Source of the DNA: Acinetobacter lwoffii
Lineage (GTDB): Bacteria > Pseudomonadota > Gammaproteobacteria > Pseudomonadales > Moraxellaceae
Direction of reading: 5' to 3'
Assembly: GCF_024129435.1 (NCBI RefSeq)
Contig: NZ_JAMXXN010000007.1
Location: 1-64,000 of the forward strand
DNA: 64,000 nucleotides
The notes beneath the pieces are model-generated. The model did no database searches. It worked only from the letters and a program-made list of their open reading frames with translations, and was not told where the DNA came from. This document shows positions 39,600 to 49,158 of the stretch, piece by piece (the stretch's first letter is position 1; every line of letters begins with the position of its first letter). The position numbers and the translations under genes were made by a program.

Positions 39600-41738
39600 A
39601 TGAAAACGATTTTATTGGTTCCCACTGGGGAAGGCGTAGGCTTAACTTCTGCATGTTTGGGCCTGATTTATGCACTGGAATGCCAAGGGGTAAAAGCTGG
39701 TTTCCTGAAACCTTTTGCCCAGGAATTGAATGAAATCGAAGACCGAACCACGGCTTTGTATCGTCATATTTCTCAAAGTGAAACTGTTGAACCCATCCGT
39801 TATAGCAAAGTCTTGCAGCAGATCAATCTGGGTGAACAGGATGAATTGCTTGAAGAAGCGGTACGTCTGCATCGTCAAATTGCTAAACAGCATGACCTGA
39901 TTATTGTCGAAGGTCTGCTGCCAAATACTCAGGACAGTTTTGCCGATGATTTGAATGCTTCACTGGCACAAGCTCTTGATGCCAAAGTTATTGTGGTCAG
40001 CAATGCCAATATTCAGCAGCCAAGCCAAACCGCAGACAAAGTTGAACATCAGCTGCGTAATTTTGGTGGCGCTAGCTCTACCCGTCTGGCAGGTATCATG
40101 TTAATGCGCACCAAAGGCCTGCCTGAAGAATCTGCGCAGATTCCTGTCACGCTGAATCCAGATTTACGCCTTAAAGCTGAAACCGCCGAATTTATTACAG
40201 CTATTCAGCAGACGCATCCGCATATTGGTTCTGAAAAATTGCCAGTGATTGGCTTGGTGCCTTTCAGTAAAACCTTAAGTGTGCCACGCATGTCTGATCT
40301 GGCTCCCCATATTTCTGCTTACTGGATTAATGAAGGCGAAGCCAAACAGCGCCGTGTGCAACACAGTAGTCTGATTTCAGCCAATATTGAACATGAACTA
40401 CATAAGTTTGTAGCTGGCGAATTAATTATTAGTGCCTCTGACCGGATTGATGTATTACTGGCAAGTAGTCTGGCCAGCAGTAATGGGATTCCTTTGGCCG
40501 GTCTGGTGCTGACTGAACATCAACAGCCAAATGATCATGTACTGGAATTCTGCCAGGCTGCCATCAAGCAAGGTTTACCGATTTTACATACACCACTCAG
40601 CACGTTTGAAACCGCACAAAAACTGGCAAATCTCAGCAATGAAATTCCAGTGGATGATACCGAACGTGCAGATCAGGTGACACGTTTTGTTTCAAGCCAT
40701 ATCAATCCGGAATGGCTGAATCAAATGTTGAATGGTTCTTATAAGCCACGTCTGTCACCTTCCGCTTTCCGTCATGAACTGGTACAGAAATCGATTGCTG
40801 CGAAAAAACGTATTGTACTGCCAGAGGGTGATGAACCGCGTACCGTACAGGCTGCGGCCATTTGTCAGTCCCGTGGCATTGCGCAATGTATTTTGCTAGC
40901 GAAGCCTGAAGCTGTGCTAGAAGTAGCCAAAGCGCGCGGCATTGAATTGCCTGAAGATCTGGAAATTCTTGACCCGGATTTGGTGCGTGAAAACTATATC
41001 GACAAGATGGTCGAGCTGCGTAAAGGCAAGCTCAATGAACTGCAAGCCCGTGAACAACTACAAGATACGGTAGTACTTGGCACCATGATGCTGGCACTGG
41101 ATCAAGTCGATGGCCTGGTTTCTGGTGCAGTACATACCACAGCAAATACGGTACGTCCTGCTTTTCAGCTGATCAAGACTGCTCCAGATTATTCTCTGGT
41201 ATCTTCCGTATTCTTTATGCTGTTGCCAGATGAAGTCTATGTGTATGGTGACTGTGCGATCAATCCGGACCCTGATGCAGAACAGCTGGCCGAAATTGCA
41301 ATCCAGTCCGCCGATTCTGCCAAAGCCTTTGGTATAGATCCACGGATTGCGATGATTTCCTATTCGACGGGAACTTCCGGTACCGGCGCAGATGTGGAAA
41401 AAGTCGCTGAAGCCACACGGATTGCCAAAGAACGCCGCCCTGACCTGCTGATTGATGGTCCATTACAATATGATGCAGCATCTGTAGAAAGTGTAGGTCG
41501 CCAAAAGGCACCTGATTCACAAGTGGCTGGACGTGCCAATGTATTTATTTTCCCGGATCTGAACACCGGTAACACTACTTATAAAGCGGTTCAACGCGCT
41601 GCCAATGTAGTCAGTGTTGGACCAATGCTGCAAGGCTTGAATAAGCCGGTCAATGACCTGTCGCGTGGTGCCTTGGTCGATGACATCGTGTTTACCATTG
41701 CCTTAACCGCGATTCAGGCCGAGCAGCAAGAAGCTTAA
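39600..41738 (+). CDS. pta: Phosphate acetyltransferase (long form)
   Basis: Converts acetyl-CoA and phosphate to acetyl phosphate. The 712 residues show the long proteobacterial architecture: an N-terminal P-loop-like domain (LLVPTGEGVGLTSACLGL), a DRTGG regulatory domain in the middle (about 220-330), and the catalytic PTA domain from about 390, with RIVLPEGDEPRTVQAA, GAVHTTANTVRPAFQLIKT and FPDLNTGNTTYKAVQR. With ackA it controls the acetyl-phosphate pool, which can also phosphorylate response regulators. A terminator follows. Confidence 0.96.
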   Translation: MKTILLVPTGEGVGLTSACLGLIYALECQGVKAGFLKPFAQELNEIEDRTTALYRHISQSETVEPIRYSKVLQQINLGEQDELLEEAVRLHRQIAKQHDLIIVEGLLPNTQDSFADDLNASLAQALDAKVIVVSNANIQQPSQTADKVEHQLRNFGGASSTRLAGIMLMRTKGLPEESAQIPVTLNPDLRLKAETAEFITAIQQTHPHIGSEKLPVIGLVPFSKTLSVPRMSDLAPHISAYWINEGEAKQRRVQHSSLISANIEHELHKFVAGELIISASDRIDVLLASSLASSNGIPLAGLVLTEHQQPNDHVLEFCQAAIKQGLPILHTPLSTFETAQKLANLSNEIPVDDTERADQVTRFVSSHINPEWLNQMLNGSYKPRLSPSAFRHELVQKSIAAKKRIVLPEGDEPRTVQAAAICQSRGIAQCILLAKPEAVLEVAKARGIELPEDLEILDPDLVRENYIDKMVELRKGKLNELQAREQLQDTVVLGTMMLALDQVDGLVSGAVHTTANTVRPAFQLIKTAPDYSLVSSVFFMLLPDEVYVYGDCAINPDPDAEQLAEIAIQSADSAKAFGIDPRIAMISYSTGTSGTGADVEKVAEATRIAKERRPDLLIDGPLQYDAASVESVGRQKAPDSQVAGRANVFIFPDLNTGNTTYKAVQRAANVVSVGPMLQGLNKPVNDLSRGALVDDIVFTIALTAIQAEQQEA

Positions 41739-41763
41739 TACTTCTTGAATTTAAGTTTTCCAA

Positions 41764-41797
41764 ACCATCTGATTGAAAAATCAGGTGGTTTTTTTAT
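41764..41797 (+). terminator. Terminator after pta
   Basis: ACCATCTGATT-GAAA-AATCAGGTGGTTTTTTT: stem with one G-U pair and seven T residues. Confidence 0.88.
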
Positions 41798-41861
41798 AAA
41801 AAAACACTCATAGCTTCAATAAATTCAGCACGCGATCATTATCTCGTTTTAATAAACAATA

Positions 41862-41890
41862 AAAATGCCAGTCTTTCGAACTGGCATTTT
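41862..41890 (-). terminator. Terminator downstream of the DUF2171 gene
   Basis: AAAATGCCAGT-CTTTCG-AACTGGCATTTT: perfect stem about 80 bases past the minus-strand DUF2171 stop. Confidence 0.75.
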
Positions 41891-41969
41891 CAACGGTTAC
41901 TCATAAAGTCTGTGACATAAAAAATTAAGCTGAAGCAGCCCTGCTTTTCAGTCCACTAACTTTAATTTC

Positions 41970-42209
41970 TTATAAGGTAGTCCACTCTTTACGTACCTCT
42001 TCCGCAGTTTTATTGAGCACGACGCTATCGTCTTTGATTTCACTTACCCAACTCAAGGGAATCAGATGATGCTCATTATTTTCATCATCACTTCTTGTTA
42101 ATTTAATTGAATCCTGACCTTCTAAATGGTCCACCTTCCCGACTTGAGTACCACATGAAGCAATGACTGAAGCATGTTCTTTAATATCACTTGCATTAAA
42201 ATTGTTCAT
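41970..42209 (-). CDS. DUF2171 domain protein
   Basis: A 79-residue cytosolic protein whose sequence fits the DUF2171 family, a PRC-barrel-like fold: IKEHASVIASCGTQVGKVDHLEGQDSIKLTR, then HLIPLSWVSEIKDDSVVLNKTAEEVRKEW. These small proteins occur in stress- or salt-related contexts in many bacteria, but no activity is assigned. No signal peptide or membrane segment. It is transcribed alone. Confidence 0.8.
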   Translation of the reverse strand: MNNFNASDIKEHASVIASCGTQVGKVDHLEGQDSIKLTRSDDENNEHHLIPLSWVSEIKDDSVVLNKTAEEVRKEWTTL

Positions 42210-42390
42210 TCTACTTGCCTGTTTCTAGAAGTTGAGAGAAACAGTCTAAGCAATAAAAAATGCCGCATGTGTAAGGGTTTTCAGGCTTTGAGTTTTTCTG
42301 GGTTAAAAATGTAAATGGTCAACATGGCTTGAGTAAGCTATAGGAGAGATGCTTTTTAAATTTGAGTTTTCAAATATTTTTATAACTGGA

Positions 42391-42478
42391 TTTGAAGATT
42401 TGAAGATTTGAAGATTTGAAGATTTGAAGATTTGAAGATTTGAAGATTTGAAGATTTGAAGATTTGAAGATTTGAAGA
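42391..42478. repeat. Eleven tandem copies of an 8-bp unit
   Basis: TTTGAAGA is repeated exactly eleven times without interruption. Such identical short repeats are prone to slipped-strand change. It lies between the DUF2171 gene and the small membrane-protein gene, about 45 bases past the 3' end of the latter. Because the unit is eight bases long, any copy change shifts reading frames, so it is not likely to encode protein. Confidence 0.95.
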
Positions 42479-42509
42479 TAGGTTAATTCTTTGAGGTCTT
42501 AAAATAAAA

Positions 42510-42541
42510 AAGAAGATAAAGCTTAGGCTTGATCTTCTTTC
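42510..42541 (-). terminator. Stem-loop at the end of the small membrane-protein gene
   Basis: AAGAAGAT at 42510-42517 pairs with ATCTTCTT at 42531-42538, with an inner AAGC/GGCTT-like helix. A run of A on the plus strand gives T residues on the minus strand. The stop codon of the 28-codon gene lies inside it. Confidence 0.65.
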
Positions 42542-42609
42542 TGACCGTACATCCAAGTTGCAGCGATATATACACAAAAACCAGCTGCCATCAAAATACC
42601 TGTAACCAT
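42523..42609 (-). CDS. 28-residue single-helix membrane protein, possibly phosphate-regulated
   Basis: A tiny gene. The ATG at 42609 is preceded nine bases upstream by GGGAG. The product begins MVTGILMAAGFC, continues through VYIAATWMY as one membrane helix, and ends in a polar tail, GQKEDQA. The stop is inside a terminator-like stem. Its promoter region holds a Pho-box-like direct repeat at 42653-42670 and a plausible -10 (CATAAT) nine bases further. I do not recognise the protein; its build is like CydX- or KdpF-type small accessory subunits, but no matching complex lies nearby. The case for coding rests on the ribosome binding site, promoter, terminator and hydrophobic pattern together. 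Confidence 0.65.
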   Translation of the reverse strand: MVTGILMAAGFCVYIAATWMYGQKEDQA

Positions 42610-42652
42610 TGTTAGGATCTCCCGTTTCAATAGCTGCATTATGTAAAAGTTT

Positions 42653-42670
42653 TATGACAGTTATATGACA
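42653..42670 (-). promoter_or_regulatory. Pho-box-like site upstream of the 28-residue protein gene
   Basis: On the minus strand: TGTCATATAACTGTCATA. Two identical TGTCATA heptamers start 11 bases apart, matching the PhoB consensus CTGTCATAWAWCTGTCAY closely. A CATAAT -10 candidate follows nine bases downstream, the layout of PhoB-activated promoters that lack a good -35. Confidence 0.7.
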
Positions 42671-42759
42671 ATCTGGTTTTTTATTAGATTTAAAATAATT
42701 AATAAAATTCAATTACTTAAAACGGAATAAGCAAAATTATGCGTATTTTTAATCTGAAA

Positions 42760-42793
42760 TATGACACTGAATATGACAACTTGCTGTCATATT
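42760..42793. promoter_or_regulatory. Cluster of TATGACA motifs upstream of the fumarase gene
   Basis: TATGACA at 42760-42766 and 42772-42778 and its reverse complement at 42785-42791. The last two form the inverted repeat AATATGACA-ACTTGC-TGTCATATT (42770-42793). Together with the two copies at 42653-42670, five copies lie within 140 bases. The 12-base spacing of the first pair is not the 11 bases of a classical Pho box, so the binding protein is uncertain. Confidence 0.45.
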
Positions 42794-42936
42794 TGACCCA
42801 TTGAATAGCTAAAGTCCTTGCTCAGATTGCTTAAACTATAAACTTTCGGCCAATGCTCGCCCAAAATGCCCACAACCCGATTCTTTTGTCTTATAATTTA
42901 GCCCGCTAGCTATCAGCCCGCTCAAGAGATATTTGT

Positions 42937-44463
42937 ATGACAACTATTATCAAGCAAGATGACTTGATCACATCGGTTAAAGATGCGCTTCAGTTCATTT
43001 CTTACTATCACCCACAAGACTTTATCCAAGCGATGAGCCGTGCGTATGATCGTGAAGAGAACAAAGCTGCTAAAGATGCGATCGCACAAATCTTAATTAA
43101 CTCACGCATGTGTGCAGAAGGCCACCGCCCAATCTGTCAAGATACCGGTATCGTCAACGTATTTGTTGAAGTGGGCATGGACGTTAAATTCGATTTAACC
43201 ATGAGCCTGGATGATGCAATCAATGAAGGCGTACGTCAGGGTTATTTAGAAAACTCGAACGTGCTTCGCGCATCAGTTCTGGCCGATCCTGCATTTGGTC
43301 GTAAAAATACCAAAGACAACACTCCTGCCGTGATTTACCACAAGCTTGTGCCTGGTAATAAAGTAGATATCACTGTGGCAGCCAAAGGTGGCGGTTCAGA
43401 AAACAAATCTAAACTAGCAATGTTAAACCCATCTGATTCAATCGTGGATTGGGTACTGAAAACTGTTCCAACCATGGGTGCAGGCTGGTGTCCACCAGGT
43501 ATGCTGGGAATCGGGATCGGTGGTACTGCTGAAAAAGCCATGATGCTTGCCAAAGAAGCATTGATGGAAGAGATCAACATGGACGAATTGCTTCGTCGTG
43601 GTCCACAAAGCAAAATGGAAGAGCTTCGTATCGAAATCTTCGAAAAAGTAAATGCTCTGGGTATTGGTGCACAAGGTCTTGGCGGTTTAACCACTGTTCT
43701 AGATATTAAGATCAAGGATTACCCTTGTCACGCTGCTGGTAAGCCAGTCGGTATGATCCCGAACTGTGCTGCGACTCGTCATGCACACTTCACACTTGAT
43801 GGTACGGGTGTTGCCAACATCATCGCACCAAAACTTGAAGACTACCCTGAAGTAACATGGGATTCTTCAACTTCTAAACGTGTTGACCTTGACACGATTA
43901 CCCAAGAAGAAATGAATAGCTGGAAACCAGGCGATACACTTCTTCTTAACGGTACAATCTATACAGGTCGTGATGCTGCACACAAACGTATGGTCGACAT
44001 GCTGAACAACGGTGAAGAACTTCCTGTTGATCTGAAAGGCAAGTTTATCTACTACGTTGGCCCTGTTGATCCAGTCGGCGACGAAGTTGTAGGCCCTGCT
44101 GGCCCAACAACGGCTACGCGTATGGATAAATTTACGCGTCAAGTTCTTGAAGCAACTGGCATGTTCGGCATGATCGGTAAAGCAGACCGTGGTCCTGCTG
44201 CCGTTGAAGCCATTAAAGACAACCAGGCAACTTACCTGATGGCTGTCGGTGGTGCTGCTTACCTCGTGTCTAAAGCTATTCGCGAAGCTGAAGTGGTTGC
44301 CTTTGCTGACCTGGGTATGGAAGCAATTTACAAGTTTGTGGTAAAAGATATGCCGGTATCTGTAGCGGTTGATGTGAATGGTACTTCTATTCACGCGACT
44401 GCACCTAAAATCTGGCAAGCAAAAATTGGTAAGATTCCAGTAGTTGACGCTGCTGCGGGCTAA
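42937..44463 (+). CDS. Class I (iron-sulfur) fumarate hydratase
   Basis: Interconverts fumarate and malate in the TCA cycle with an oxygen-sensitive [4Fe-4S] cluster. The 508 residues carry both the FumA-type N-terminal (alpha) and C-terminal (beta) domains in one chain. Candidate cluster cysteines are in RPICQDTGIVNVF near 69, GAGWCPPGMLGIG near 188 and MIPNCAATRHAHF near 275. VGPVDPVGDEVVGPAGPTTATRMDKFT near 370 is the beta-domain hallmark. Related to FumA/FumB of Escherichia coli. A terminator follows. Confidence 0.95.
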   Translation: MTTIIKQDDLITSVKDALQFISYYHPQDFIQAMSRAYDREENKAAKDAIAQILINSRMCAEGHRPICQDTGIVNVFVEVGMDVKFDLTMSLDDAINEGVRQGYLENSNVLRASVLADPAFGRKNTKDNTPAVIYHKLVPGNKVDITVAAKGGGSENKSKLAMLNPSDSIVDWVLKTVPTMGAGWCPPGMLGIGIGGTAEKAMMLAKEALMEEINMDELLRRGPQSKMEELRIEIFEKVNALGIGAQGLGGLTTVLDIKIKDYPCHAAGKPVGMIPNCAATRHAHFTLDGTGVANIIAPKLEDYPEVTWDSSTSKRVDLDTITQEEMNSWKPGDTLLLNGTIYTGRDAAHKRMVDMLNNGEELPVDLKGKFIYYVGPVDPVGDEVVGPAGPTTATRMDKFTRQVLEATGMFGMIGKADRGPAAVEAIKDNQATYLMAVGGAAYLVSKAIREAEVVAFADLGMEAIYKFVVKDMPVSVAVDVNGTSIHATAPKIWQAKIGKIPVVDAAAG

Positions 44464-44474
44464 TTAAATCTGTA

Positions 44475-44506
44475 TAAAAAAGCACCCATTCAGGGTGCTT
44501 TTTTAT
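44475..44506 (+). terminator. Terminator after the fumarase gene
   Basis: AAAAAAGCACCC-ATTCA-GGGTGCTTTTTT: perfect stem and six T residues. Confidence 0.93.
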
Positions 44507-44530
44507 GATGTTTGCTCAAAAAAATGTCAA

Positions 44531-45247
44531 TTACCAAGTCCGTGGATCCCAAATTTTAAAAGGTGCTTTTAGCTGTACATCCAATGATGGATCATAAGCA
44601 GTCGGTTCAATTTTTTGGGCTTTTTTACGAATCTGGCCAGTTTCCTGATCTTGTGCTACGAAGTTAAAACTGTCTGATTTTAGCTGAGTAAAAGCAATTT
44701 CATTGAGACCAACTTTTTCCGGCATCAGCATGAGTGGCCCTGAAACACTCCGGCGTGTACTGATATTCTCTTCATCATATTTAATAAAATAAGACTGTCC
44801 CGCTTCGACAGTAAAATCCAGATATTTAGGTTTCTGGAAATGCAGCGCGCCTAGCGGTCGACTGGTACTCAAACGATAGGTCCCTGCAGGCACTTCAATC
44901 CAGTAATAATGGTTGTGCAATAAGCTTGGAATATGTTCTTGATTGATAAACAGGCTGGCAGCGACAATTTCCTGACGATTCCATTTAGAATCGGGCCGGT
45001 ATAAATACACGATGGCGGCTTCATCATGCTGCGGTTTCACCGTCTGAAACTGGTTTCCCTGCTTTTGATTGACCCAACCACCAATGGTGAACATGCCAAT
45101 ACGATGCTGCTCGACGAAGCCCGGTTTTTTTTCAAGATCGATATTTTTTAAAGTGCTGAGTGGCTGTGTAGGCTCAACGACGGCTTTCTTACCATGACAC
45201 CCCAGCAATGCCAAACTGCTGATGAGTACAATTGCGACTCCACGCAT
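44531..45247 (-). CDS. DUF2846-type lipoprotein
   Basis: A 238-residue envelope lipoprotein: short signal peptide and lipobox LLGC at residues 14-17. The region from about 70 to 150 matches the DUF2846 pattern: AAIVYLYRPDSKWNRQ, LFINQEHIPSLLHNHYYWIEVPAGTYRL, then a strand-rich end with YFIKYDEE. No activity is known for the family. It is transcribed alone, convergent with the fumarase gene, and its promoter region abuts the clpX terminator. Confidence 0.82.
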   Translation of the reverse strand: MRGVAIVLISSLALLGCHGKKAVVEPTQPLSTLKNIDLEKKPGFVEQHRIGMFTIGGWVNQKQGNQFQTVKPQHDEAAIVYLYRPDSKWNRQEIVAASLFINQEHIPSLLHNHYYWIEVPAGTYRLSTSRPLGALHFQKPKYLDFTVEAGQSYFIKYDEENISTRRSVSGPLMLMPEKVGLNEIAFTQLKSDSFNFVAQDQETGQIRKKAQKIEPTAYDPSLDVQLKAPFKIWDPRTW

Positions 45248-45370
45248 GCTTATCCCTCACTGCGTCTTTATTCTTTTGTATGCAAGTGCTTTGCGATTTG
45301 TTTTTTATAAGTTTTAGGCATCCACGCCTAGTGAATCAGATTAACACCGAGCTTTATTTTTGGAAATAAA

Positions 45371-45404
45371 AAACGTGCGAAAACACGGAGTTTTCGCACG
45401 TTTC
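45371..45404 (-). terminator. Terminator after clpX
   Basis: AAACGTGCGAAAAC-ACGGA-GTTTTCGCACGTTT: a 14-bp perfect stem just past the clpX stop. Confidence 0.88.
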
Positions 45405-45417
45405 GGACGAATAGCAA

Positions 45418-46728
45418 TTAAGCAGATTTGCTATTTACCACCTTTAAATCTATTTTTGTTGCTGTCTCTTGCTGATCATGTGGCTGACGCTCGGCACGGT
45501 ATTCCGGCTCTGCTTCACCTTTAATCACGGCTTCATTGATGACGACAGTGCCGACATCGCTACGGCTTGGCAAGTCATACATGGTTTCCAGCAATGAATT
45601 TTCTAGGATCGAACGTAGACCGCGTGCACCTGTATTACGCTCAACTGCTTTCTTAGCCACTGCACGTAATGCCGATTCTTCAAAAACCAGATCCACATCT
45701 TCCATATCAAACAGATGTTGATACTGACGGGTTAACGCATTCTTCGGCTCAGTCAGAATCTGCATCAATGCTTCTTCATCCAACTCGTCCAAAGTGGCAA
45801 TTACTGGCAAACGACCAATAAATTCTGGAATCAAACCAAATTTTACCAGGTCAGTTGCTTCAACTTGACGGAACAAGTCAGACAGCTTCTTGGTTTCATC
45901 TTTTTTACGCACTTCTGCAGTAAAGCCGATGCCACCTTTTTCCTGACGTTGCTGTACAATTTTCTCAAGTCCTGAGAATGCACCACCACAGATAAACAGG
46001 ATGTTCGAGGTATCAATCTGAATGAATTCTTGCTGCGGATGCTTACGTCCACCTTGTGGCGGAATTGATGCAACCGTACCTTCAATCATTTTCAATAATG
46101 CTTGCTGAACACCTTCACCCGATACATCACGCGTGATGGATGGGTTTTCAGACTTGCGGGTAATCTTGTCGATCTCGTCGATATAGATAATGCCCTTTTG
46201 CGCTTTTTCGACATCGTAATCGGCTTTTTGCAGTAGCTTCTGTACGATGTTTTCTACATCTTCACCCACATAACCGGCTTCGGTCAGTGTCGTTGCATCT
46301 GCCATGGCAAATGGAACATCAAGAAGACGTGCCAGCGTTTGTGCAAGCAAGGTTTTGCCCGATCCTGTCGGACCAACCAACATAATATTACTTTTTGAAA
46401 GCTCGACTGAATCATCAGCTTTCTTGCCATTATTTTGCACTTTCAAGCGCTTGTAATGGTTATAAACCGCAACTGACAAGGTTTTTTTCGCGACGTCCTG
46501 ACCAATCACATATTGATCTAAGGCCGCACGAATTTCATGCGGTTTCGGCAAAGGACGATTGGCCCAGTCATTCGTTTCCACCTGCTGACTGGTTTGAACC
46601 AAATCTAAGCATACGTCCACACATTCGTTACAAATGTATGCGTCCTCGCCTGCAATCAGCTTCCCGACTTCAGACTGCGTTTTACCGCAAAATGAACAAT
46701 GCTTTTGTCCTTGAGGATGTTCGGACAT
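45418..46728 (-). CDS. clpX: ClpX, ATP-dependent unfoldase
   Basis: AAA+ unfoldase that feeds proteins to ClpP. In 436 residues: an N-terminal zinc domain ([30 protein letters not shown]), Walker [13 protein letters not shown] near 120, Walker [11 protein letters not shown] near 185, and the ClpP-binding IGF loop in GGIGFTAEV near 275. The C-terminal small domain is complete, followed by a polar tail. clpP lies 29 bases upstream and tig before that, the conserved tig-clpP-clpX order. Confidence 0.98.
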   Translation of the reverse strand: MSEHPQGQKHCSFCGKTQSEVGKLIAGEDAYICNECVDVCLDLVQTSQQVETNDWANRPLPKPHEIRAALDQYVIGQDVAKKTLSVAVYNHYKRLKVQNNGKKADDSVELSKSNIMLVGPTGSGKTLLAQTLARLLDVPFAMADATTLTEAGYVGEDVENIVQKLLQKADYDVEKAQKGIIYIDEIDKITRKSENPSITRDVSGEGVQQALLKMIEGTVASIPPQGGRKHPQQEFIQIDTSNILFICGGAFSGLEKIVQQRQEKGGIGFTAEVRKKDETKKLSDLFRQVEATDLVKFGLIPEFIGRLPVIATLDELDEEALMQILTEPKNALTRQYQHLFDMEDVDLVFEESALRAVAKKAVERNTGARGLRSILENSLLETMYDLPSRSDVGTVVINEAVIKGEAEPEYRAERQPHDQQETATKIDLKVVNSKSA

Positions 46729-46757
46729 ATTTACTCCACTATCTCAATCTTTAAAAC

Positions 46758-47363
46758 TTATGGACGTTTAGTTAAAACTTCGTCCACAAGACCGTATTCT
46801 TTCGCTTGCTGCGCAGTCATAAAGTTGTCACGATCTGTATCACGTGCAACTTTCTCGTAATCCTGACCGCTGTGTTCAGCCATTAAACGGTTTAAACGTT
46901 CTTTAATAAACAGGATTTCACGTGCATGAATTTCAATATCTGAAGCCTGACCACGGAAACCACCCAATGGCTGGTGAATCATGACACGGGCATTTTCAAG
47001 GCAATAACGCTTGCCTTTGGTGCCAGCATTCAGCAGGAACGCACCCATTGATGCTGCCTGACCCATGCAGTACGTTACGACATCAGGTTTGATAAACTGC
47101 ATGGTGTCATAAATCGCCATACCCGCAGTTACCGAACCGCCTGGTGAATTGATATATAGATGAATATCTTTATCTGGATTTTCCGCCTCTAAAAACAACA
47201 TTTGCGCAACGATCAGGTTCGCCATGTTGTCTTCAACTTCGCCCGTCATAAAAATTACACGTTCACGCAAAAGGCGTGAATAAATATCAAAAGAACGCTC
47301 ACCACGAGAGGATTGTTCTACCACCATTGGCACTAAAGCGTTTTCAATCGTTGGAACATACAT
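46758..47363 (-). CDS. clpP: ClpP protease subunit
   Basis: Serine protease of the ClpXP and ClpAP complexes. The 201 residues carry the catalytic Ser in [11 protein letters not shown] near 105 and His in MIHQPLGG near 130, with Asp in the RDTDRDNFM segment near 180. The N-terminal peptide ([26 protein letters not shown]) is the usual short pro-sequence and axial-loop region. It is followed directly by clpX. Confidence 0.98.
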   Translation of the reverse strand: MYVPTIENALVPMVVEQSSRGERSFDIYSRLLRERVIFMTGEVEDNMANLIVAQMLFLEAENPDKDIHLYINSPGGSVTAGMAIYDTMQFIKPDVVTYCMGQAASMGAFLLNAGTKGKRYCLENARVMIHQPLGGFRGQASDIEIHAREILFIKERLNRLMAEHSGQDYEKVARDTDRDNFMTAQQAKEYGLVDEVLTKRP

Positions 47364-47516
47364 ACGTTTATTTATTCCTAAATTTTTTGTGACCTAACCC
47401 ATAATCACAATATGAGGGATAATCACTGAAATTGCAAAAAATTCGCCAACAAATCCATTATATTTTTTGCATTAGTTTTGTGAAAAACAGAAATGCTTTT
47501 TTCAGGCATCAATATG

Positions 47517-47547
47517 AAAAAAAGGCGCATTAAGCGCCTTTTTTATC
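47517..47547 (-). terminator. Terminator after tig
   Basis: AAAAAAGGCGC-ATTAA-GCGCCTTTTTT: perfect stem between tig and clpP on the minus strand. clpPX therefore probably has its own promoter as well. Confidence 0.9.
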
Positions 47548-47557
47548 GAAAGCTAAA

Positions 47558-48889
47558 TTAGCCTTGTTGACGAGCTTGCTGCTCTTTCAATAAGTCTTCA
47601 TAGCTTACAGTCGCATCAGTTACTTTAGCAGAAGCCAAAATGTAATCAACAACTTGGTCTTCTAGTACAACTGCTTCGATTTGAGCACGTTGTTGCGCAT
47701 CGTTTTTGAAGTATTCAATTACTTCGTTTGGATCTTCATAAGAAGAAGCCATGTCTTCGATGTACGCTTCAACGCGTGCAGCATCTACTTCAATTTTCGC
47801 ATCAGCTAAAACACGGCTTACAAGTACGCCAAGTTTTACAGATTTTTCAGCTTGTTCTTTGAACAATTCGTCTGGAAGCATGCTTGAATCAAATGCTTTC
47901 GCACCTTGAGCACCAAACTGCTGTGTGAACTGCTGGATCATTTGTTGACGTTGACGGTCAATTTCTTGAGCAAGCATAGCAGCTGGAAGTTCAACTTCGT
48001 TTGCAGCTACAAGTGCATCGAAAGTCGCGCCTTTAACCTGGTTGCGAAGGCCATTCTTCACTTCACGTTCCATGTTTTTACGAACGTCAGCTTTTAACTT
48101 CTCAACGCCTTCTTCTTCAGATACACCGAAGATTTTCAGGAATTCAGCATCGATTTCTGGAAGTTTTTGCTTTTCAACAAGCTTCACAGTGATTTTGAAT
48201 TGAGCTTGTTTACCAGCAAGGTTTTCAGCTTGGTAGTCTTCAGGGAAAGTTACATCAATCACTTTCTCTTCGCCTTTCTTCATACCAACGATACCGTCTT
48301 CGAAGCCAGGGATCATACGACCAGAACCAAGTACTAGTTTGAAGTCTTCTGCAGAACCGCCTTCAAATTTTTCGCCGTCGATTGAACCTTCAAAATCAAA
48401 AGTTACTTGCATGTCTTTTTTAGCCATGCCTTTTGTTTCAGCCCAAGCAGCACGTTGTTTTTGAAGATTTTCAATCATCTTCTCAACGTCTTTGTCATTC
48501 ACTTCTGAAGCTTTGCGTTCAACTTCCAAGCCTTCGAATTTCACGTCAACTTCTGGATAAACTTCAACAGTCGCTTCATAAACTAAAGCGTCGTCTTTCA
48601 TTTCAGTTTTTTCAATGTTCGGCATGCCTACGGCATTGATTTTTTCTTGCTGGATCGCTTCGAAAACTGTATCACGAATGATGTCGTTGACAACTTCTTG
48701 GTAGATACCAGCGCCGTATTCACGACGAACGACGTTTACAGGCACTTTACCTGGACGGAAGCCGTTGATCTTCGCAGTTTTAGCAGTGCGTTTTAAACGA
48801 GCTTCAAATTGCTCATTAATACGGCTCGTCGGTACAGAAACATTTAAACGACGGGCAACGCCCGAAACCGCTTCAGAAGTTACTTGCAT
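47558..48889 (-). CDS. tig: Trigger factor
   Basis: Ribosome-bound chaperone and peptidyl-prolyl isomerase. In 443 residues: the ribosome-binding domain with the signature [17 protein letters not shown] near 45-60, the FKBP-type PPIase domain ([46 protein letters not shown]) around 158-205, then the helical arms. Length and layout are normal. It is first in the tig-clpP-clpX cluster. Confidence 0.98.
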   Translation of the reverse strand: MQVTSEAVSGVARRLNVSVPTSRINEQFEARLKRTAKTAKINGFRPGKVPVNVVRREYGAGIYQEVVNDIIRDTVFEAIQQEKINAVGMPNIEKTEMKDDALVYEATVEVYPEVDVKFEGLEVERKASEVNDKDVEKMIENLQKQRAAWAETKGMAKKDMQVTFDFEGSIDGEKFEGGSAEDFKLVLGSGRMIPGFEDGIVGMKKGEEKVIDVTFPEDYQAENLAGKQAQFKITVKLVEKQKLPEIDAEFLKIFGVSEEEGVEKLKADVRKNMEREVKNGLRNQVKGATFDALVAANEVELPAAMLAQEIDRQRQQMIQQFTQQFGAQGAKAFDSSMLPDELFKEQAEKSVKLGVLVSRVLADAKIEVDAARVEAYIEDMASSYEDPNEVIEYFKNDAQQRAQIEAVVLEDQVVDYILASAKVTDATVSYEDLLKEQQARQQG

Positions 48890-49078
48890 GGCTTCCTCTA
48901 TCTATATATTTGGTAATAACAGGTTTATAAAAATGTGCCACATTATATGACAACATTTAAGGATATACAAAAAATACGCGCGAGTTCCAGTTTTTAAGTC
49001 TTTTTTATTCGAATTGCTACCCTTTCAAATATTCAGTCAACCCCACTTAAATGCAGAAAATGTATATTTTTTATTGCA

Positions 49079-49097
49079 AATGATAAGTACTATCATT
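49079..49097 (+). promoter_or_regulatory. Fur-box-like palindrome upstream of the CirA/FepA-like receptor
   Basis: AATGATA-AGTAC-TATCATT: perfect 7-bp arms, close to the Fur consensus (GATAATGATAATCATTATC). It lies about 60 bases before the receptor start, where it could overlap the promoter. Confidence 0.7.
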
Positions 49098-49158
49098 AAT
49101 ATCCAGTTTCTTATTTGAGCAACAATACTAATTTATTCTTCGGTTCGGGAATCTGGTC

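Noticed and set aside
42391..42478. CRISPR-like array
   Set aside because: The unit is only eight bases, repeats are contiguous, there are no spacers, and no cas genes lie nearby.
42380..42712. Minus-strand open frame with a repeating NLQIFKSS-type tail
   Set aside because: The tail is simply the 8-bp repeat read in frame; any slip would break it. The frame has no ribosome binding site and overlaps, in another frame, the better supported 28-codon gene and its Pho box.
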